Notes under the pieces: generated by a model | What the model saw: only the letters and a program-made list of their open reading frames with translations | Told to the model about the DNA's origin: nothing | Databases searched by the model: none | Shown: positions 60,156 to 64,000 of the stretch, piece after piece | How the letters are laid out: the number at the start of each line of letters is the position of its first letter | Numbering within the stretch: the first letter of the stretch is position 1 | NCBI RefSeq assembly: GCF_030408595.1 | Contig: NZ_CP047080.1 | Span: 175,831-239,830, forward strand | From: Corynebacterium canis | GTDB lineage: Bacteria; Actinomycetota; Actinomycetes; Mycobacteriales; Mycobacteriaceae | Direction: 5' to 3' | DNA: 64,000 bases | Position numbers and translations under genes: made by a program

Positions 60156-62085
60156 GCTGAAACTTCTTTCCAAGGGTAGAGATGGCAAGCCCCGCAACGG
60201 ACGCAAGGACAGCTAGGGCGACAATGGTGGCGGTGATGGGTTGGGTACGGGCAAGCTCAAAAGCGGCTGGGCTGCCGGACTGTAAATCTCTTTGCAGCTC
60301 CAGATGTATGCGCAACAGGAAATACAGGGGCAATAATGCGAACACACAATCAGCCACGAAGGATAGACCGTGAGTGCGCAACCACCTCACACCCAATAGC
60401 TGGTGCACTTGCAGGCGCCGCGCGTGGCGAGTGCGGTACACCAATACCTCGGCGACAATGATTACCCCAAGCAAGACGCACAAGAGTGAGAGGTTGGAAA
60501 GACTCTGTCGGAGTTCATGATTGAGATTACTTTGGGCTAACGCCAACCGCTCGGCGGCCGTGCTATAACCGCCCACCGTATTGATTTTTGGCACTTTGTC
60601 TGGGGCGACATATAGCACGCTCCCCTGCGTAGCCTTTGCTGCCAAATTACGGTCCGAAAGCGCGGTTAGACCCGGCGGTAGGATAATGATAATTGAATCG
60701 CTGGTTGTGGCGCGCGGTTGAAAAATCATGGACGTAATAGCGAAGGTAAAGACTTCCTTGCCTCTAGGGAGTTCTTGGTATGAGATATTTGTGCTTGCTG
60801 CCGCTTCGCCCGCGAGTTCCCTTTCGAAATCAATGAGCTCCAAAGCGCTGCGAAGCTGGGAATCTGATGTATTAGGCGGTGAGGCGATGATAATAGAATC
60901 GTCTTGTTGATCTACCTGGATTCCATTGAGCTCTGCAAATTTACGGTTTGCCAAGATCGCAGGTGAAAAGTTCAAGTGATCGCCTATACTCAGCATGTCT
61001 GCCAAAACTATTTCTTCGCGCAGATCTGAATCACGCAGGCTGGGGGCCAAGTGTTCTGCGTAATCCTCGACGCCGGCGTTAATGAGGATTTGCGTTAGGT
61101 TCTGGTAGTTTTGCCAAAGAGTCGCTTCGCTTTCTTGCAACGATCGTTCTTTGAACAGTGAGACTGCGAAGATTAGGGTAAAAGTAAGCATGTAGAGCGT
61201 AAAAACTTTTACCGCTGAGGTGATGGCAATTAATACCTTGCCCGGTAACTGGCCCTTGAGCGCGGAAAGTAAGGACAATAACCGCAGGGATGTGATGCCA
61301 GCCATTAGTCCCGTGCAGATAGCTGCGAGACCTAACCCCAAGATCGTTACATAAACGGGAGCAAAAAGGCTGAATCCTGAAAATTGATTGTAAAAACCTA
61401 GGAAAATTAAACCGGCGATGTTGACGATTGCAAAGACGATCAGCGTAAAACGTGCGGACTGCCGATTCATGGAAACGAAGGACCAGGACGCGTTCAACCC
61501 GTGTAACCTTATGATTGCCTGCTCACGCGCAGTAAAGACTACGCCTGCGAGGCTTACCAGGCCAAGAAAGACGAGCGAAATAAGCACTGTATGAACTGTC
61601 TGATCCATGAATAAGTAATCTATTAACAAGTGCTCGCGTTCGATTACTTCAAAGCCCAACTCGCGGATGAACGATAGGAACTTTTCCTTTGCCTCAGTGT
61701 CGCCAACGATGGTGTACTGTCCGCGTGGATCGTTTGTGGTGATCTCACTAAGGGGGCGGAACTCAGTCGTAATTTCTCTATTAAAGCCTTGTGCATATAT
61801 GTCTGCGTTTGTGGCGTAGAATGTATTATTAGTAAAAGCTGTAGTGAGGTCGGGTTTGGAAAGCGCAATGGGGATATTCTCGGTATCAGAGAATTTCTGT
61901 AGCGCTTCCCAGTATTGTTCGCCGGAGATTTTTGGGGAAGTGTCCGTGATTAGAACAGCGTGATTCCCTGCGGTGTATTGATCTGATTCTAGGGTTTTAG
62001 TCAAGGAGAATGCACTGATCGCGGCAATGATCGCAAGAAATGCATAGGCGGCCGACAGGGGGCGAAGAAAAGATTTCACGGACAC
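60139..62085 (-). CDS. Bacteriocin-associated integral membrane protein (DUF1430-like permease)
   Basis: The 648-residue protein has an N-terminal helix (about 10-30), an extracytoplasmic part, a group of three to four helices (about 165-305), a second large outside loop, and three terminal helices (about 540-640). This MacB/FtsX-like layout with two large loops is that of the bacteriocin-associated (putative immunity) family. It starts at GTG 62085 after GAGGAGTGTCC. Codon and base use are visibly more AT-rich than the neighbours, suggesting horizontal transfer. No bacteriocin precursor gene is visible upstream. Confidence 0.75.
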   Translation of the reverse strand: MSVKSFLRPLSAAYAFLAIIAAISAFSLTKTLESDQYTAGNHAVLITDTSPKISGEQYWEALQKFSDTENIPIALSKPDLTTAFTNNTFYATNADIYAQGFNREITTEFRPLSEITTNDPRGQYTIVGDTEAKEKFLSFIRELGFEVIEREHLLIDYLFMDQTVHTVLISLVFLGLVSLAGVVFTAREQAIIRLHGLNASWSFVSMNRQSARFTLIVFAIVNIAGLIFLGFYNQFSGFSLFAPVYVTILGLGLAAICTGLMAGITSLRLLSLLSALKGQLPGKVLIAITSAVKVFTLYMLTFTLIFAVSLFKERSLQESEATLWQNYQNLTQILINAGVEDYAEHLAPSLRDSDLREEIVLADMLSIGDHLNFSPAILANRKFAELNGIQVDQQDDSIIIASPPNTSDSQLRSALELIDFERELAGEAAASTNISYQELPRGKEVFTFAITSMIFQPRATTSDSIIIILPPGLTALSDRNLAAKATQGSVLYVAPDKVPKINTVGGYSTAAERLALAQSNLNHELRQSLSNLSLLCVLLGVIIVAEVLVYRTRHARRLQVHQLLGVRWLRTHGLSFVADCVFALLPLYFLLRIHLELQRDLQSGSPAAFELARTQPITATIVALAVLASVAGLAISTLGKKFQRAYRE

Positions 62086-62330
62086 TCCTCGTGGCTACTT
62101 ATGCTGTGGGATGATTGATGGATCTTCGCACAAAAATGAGTGCCGCGCGACCAAGTTTTTGTTCCTTTACCCCCCGAAGTTTAGCGATCGATTTGAGTGT
62201 TACCTAACTGGGCTAAAGGTAGAAATACTCTTGCCTTTGCTGGCCAGCGGTTAGTTACACTCACTTGAATAGTGTTAAGTTGTGGCTTGTGAATTGCTAC
62301 CTGGCACCGGCTCGTGGTGAATGGGGGTAT
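62086..62330. other. Spacer upstream of the DUF1430-like permease
   Basis: With the terminator beyond it, this 308-bp spacer contains no small secreted-peptide gene on either strand that I can support. The sequence is AT-rich near 62130-62300 and presumably holds the permease promoter. Confidence 0.5.
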
Positions 62331-62361
62331 GAAAAACCGCGAGCTGGTATTGCTCGCGGTT
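62331..62361 (-). terminator. Intrinsic terminator after the LmeA-like gene
   Basis: On the minus strand AACCGCGAGC pairs with GCTCGCGGTT, followed by TTTTC. It lies about 33 bp after the gene end. Confidence 0.85.
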
Positions 62362-62393
62362 CGACGTTGTGGCCTAGTGCTTGGCGTGCGTTG

Positions 62394-63125
62394 TTATTGC
62401 GCGGTGGCGTTTTGCCGTTGCAGGTCGGAAAGATTGACGTTGCTGCCGCCGAGTTCGAGTTGCACACCGGTCTCGGTGACCTGGACGTGTTGCACCTGGA
62501 GGTTTCCGGCGAATTTGGATGCCCCTTCGCGCAGCGAATGGGAGATGCCGTCTGAGACTTCGGGCGGGAGCGCCATGCCTAGCACGCTGGCGTTTGCGGC
62601 TTCGAGTACCAGTTGACCGTTTTCCGCCTTGGGGGTGATTTCAACGGTGGCGCTGCCTTGGGCGAGTTCGGCGATAATCACATTGCGCGCGGCGTCCATA
62701 CGTATGGCGCTGACCTTGGTTAAGTCGCCGAAGATGCTTTGGCTGCTGGCTTGCTCGGCCATGGCGAAAATGAAATCGGTGGGCATTTCCGTATTCAGCG
62801 TTAGCGTGCCGGCAATTGGCTCTTGGGAGTTCGTGATGTCCAGGGATCGAACATTGATATCCGTTGGCGGTGCGCCGGTCTGCGCTGCCAGGTCAAGGGT
62901 TGAGGGTACGTGGATTTGTACTTCCGGCACATTGCGGGTGGCGGCGGCAAATAGGAGTGGGGTTGCTCCGAAGGAGACGGTCGGTTGTTCGTCTTGTTCG
63001 GAAATTCCTGCGGAGGCGGCGATGCTTTGGCGGAGTTCTTTACCAATGAAAGTGCGGAATCCTATCTCCGCGGTGACACCAACAACAAGGATTACTACAA
63101 GTAGACCAACCAGAACTTTCTTCAT
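62394..63125 (-). CDS. LmeA-like phospholipid-binding protein (DUF2993)
   Basis: The protein has 243 residues from ATG 63125; the frame remains open far upstream in high-GC sequence without meaning. The start MKKVLVGLLVVILVVGVTAE is a signal anchor or uncleaved signal peptide. The rest is a DUF2993 domain with regularly spaced strands (TLDLAAQTGAPPTDINVRSL, LVLEAANASVLGMALPPEVS). LmeA (Rv0817c) is a periplasmic protein that binds phosphatidylinositides and supports lipomannan elongation; a similar envelope role is likely. Confidence 0.8.
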   Translation of the reverse strand: MKKVLVGLLVVILVVGVTAEIGFRTFIGKELRQSIAASAGISEQDEQPTVSFGATPLLFAAATRNVPEVQIHVPSTLDLAAQTGAPPTDINVRSLDITNSQEPIAGTLTLNTEMPTDFIFAMAEQASSQSIFGDLTKVSAIRMDAARNVIIAELAQGSATVEITPKAENGQLVLEAANASVLGMALPPEVSDGISHSLREGASKFAGNLQVQHVQVTETGVQLELGGSNVNLSDLQRQNATAQ

Positions 63126-63157
63126 TCCACGAGTATCCCGCAAGCTACCGCTGAATG

Positions 63158-63961
63158 CTAGGCGACATACGCCCACGGCACCGTGAGAATATTGTCGCGG
63201 ATGCGGCGGCGTACTGGTTCTAGGGGGATACCAGCGTCGATAAGCAGTTCGCGCGCCTCCCGCCAGCGCACGCGCGGCCCGTAAGGTGCCCACCCTGCCG
63301 CGCGATCCCAGGCGGCGTCCGCCTCCCGCAGCAATGCGTAAATATTTTCGCCCACTATATTGCGGTGGATCAAGGCTTTGGGCAGGCGCTCGGCAAGGTC
63401 CGAAGGGCGCGCCGAGTGGTGTGGGTCCCAGGCGAGCGTGAGGGATTGGGGGCCGCGGGCGTCGAGAAGCACCCACGAACAGCGGCGGCCAAGCTCGTCG
63501 CATGTACCTTCGATAAAATAGCCGCCGCGTGCGAGGTTACCGCAAACCTGTTCCCATGCTTCGGTGACCTGGGAAGCGTCGTATTGGCGCAGCACATTCA
63601 GGGCGCGCACCAGCACCGGGGTGTTGCCGGCCAGCTCAAAACCCCCGCGGGCAAAGCGCACATTCTCCCGCGGCGGCAGTACCCGCGCGGGGTCGATCTC
63701 AAGGCCCAGCACGTCCACATCCGCGCGGGTTTTCCGCAGCCACCGAGCCCACTCGCAGGTGGTGGTGTGGGAGGCGCCATAGCCGAGGTCAATCACCAGC
63801 GGCCGTTCCGCATGAATGAGCGATCGTCGAATGTCCTGGTGGTGGTGCATCCAACGATCGCAACGGCGCAACCTATTGCTGTGCGTGGTGCCGCGGGTGA
63901 TCACTCCAATGGTTGTCTGCGCGCGAAAACGAGCCCGCAGATTATGGGCGTGATCGGGCAT
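63158..63961 (-). CDS. SAM-dependent methyltransferase-like protein
   Basis: This 267-residue class I methyltransferase-like protein has motif I PLVIDLGYGASHTTTCEWAR, motif II VDVLGLEIDPARV and an acidic turn near FARGGFELAG. The glycine-rich loop is weaker than usual (GYGAS). The substrate is unknown. Its ATG directly follows the stop of the upstream gene, so the two are probably cotranscribed, with the LmeA-like gene 32 bp downstream. Confidence 0.72.
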   Translation of the reverse strand: MPDHAHNLRARFRAQTTIGVITRGTTHSNRLRRCDRWMHHHQDIRRSLIHAERPLVIDLGYGASHTTTCEWARWLRKTRADVDVLGLEIDPARVLPPRENVRFARGGFELAGNTPVLVRALNVLRQYDASQVTEAWEQVCGNLARGGYFIEGTCDELGRRCSWVLLDARGPQSLTLAWDPHHSARPSDLAERLPKALIHRNIVGENIYALLREADAAWDRAAGWAPYGPRVRWREARELLIDAGIPLEPVRRRIRDNILTVPWAYVA

Positions 63962-64000
63962 TTAGAGGTTTTCGGAGATCCACTTTTCCGTGAGTGCGGC
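63962..64000 (-). CDS. C-terminal end of an unidentified gene (cut by the window)
   Basis: Only the last 12 codons are inside the window (ending AALTEKWISENL, stop TAA at 63962-63964). The identity cannot be told. It is immediately upstream of the methyltransferase gene on the same strand. Confidence 0.5.
   Translation of the reverse strand, partial: AALTEKWISENL

Noticed and set aside
62086..62393. A bacteriocin precursor gene upstream of the DUF1430-like permease
   Set aside because: I looked on both strands for a short frame with a signal peptide and ribosome binding site and found none.
28905..63240. The word GCGTCGATAAG seen several times (28914, 39709, 42004, 47889)
   Set aside because: Several occurrences are inside coding sequence as common codons, and the flanks are unrelated; the number is too small to call a motif by eye.

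Overview
The window is chromosomal DNA of a high-GC actinobacterium, almost certainly Corynebacterium or a close relative. The evidence is two corynomycolyltransferases, a single-chain type I fatty acid synthase of about 3000 residues, RamB next to sdhCAB, lpd next to ramB, and a gene order from the MarP protease to the DNA polymerase delta' subunit that matches Mycobacterium tuberculosis Rv3671c to Rv3644c.

Region 1 (1-18.7 kb) is conserved core: a truncated MarP-like protease, an EphE-like hydrolase, a holin-like membrane protein, a degenerate Fic-like protein, a HAD phosphatase, a 6C small RNA, then a compact tad/flp pilus operon (ssd, tadA, tadB, tadC and three small pilin-like genes) running tail to tail into an SftH-type helicase. 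A cold-shock gene, a lipoprotein, topA, a class III adenylate cyclase, the delta' subunit and tRNA-Thr(CGT) follow.

Region 2 (18.7-30.5 kb) is mostly on the minus strand and concerns the envelope: a CcdA/DsbA-like thiol redox pair, a DUF2304/glycosyltransferase pair resembling Rv3632/Rv3631, a second glycosyltransferase and a polytopic membrane protein, M1 and S9 peptidases, and two tandem mycolyltransferases. Beside them is an unannotated 36-residue peptide gene with its own ribosome binding site and terminator.

Region 3 (30.5-38 kb) is central metabolism: lpd, ramB and sdhCAB with a GlxR-like site, which connects to the adenylate cyclase through cAMP. Region 4 (38-44.5 kb) is accessory: a DprA-like gene coupled to a frameshifted phosphoribosyltransferase, DUF445 and DUF2516 membrane proteins, an MFS exporter with a divergent ArsR-type regulator, and an AbiEi/DUF559-like protein. 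Region 5 (44.5-54.4 kb) is the fas gene and a TetR regulator. Region 6 (57-64 kb) has purU, two YbjN-type genes, a DeoC-like protein without the catalytic lysine, a bacteriocin-export-type ABC pair, an LmeA-like protein and a methyltransferase.

The most unusual content is a family of interspersed 174-bp elements (six copies, all in the same orientation, four of them in convergent gene junctions). Their ends form a long terminal stem in which every non-Watson-Crick position is a G-U pair in + strand RNA, and they contain two 27-nt hairpins. A second palindromic module lies just left of three of the copies. One 174-bp copy is split by a 1638-bp IS481-like element whose 14-bp target duplication and 24-bp subterminal repeat arrays can be read exactly; removing it restores 174 bp.
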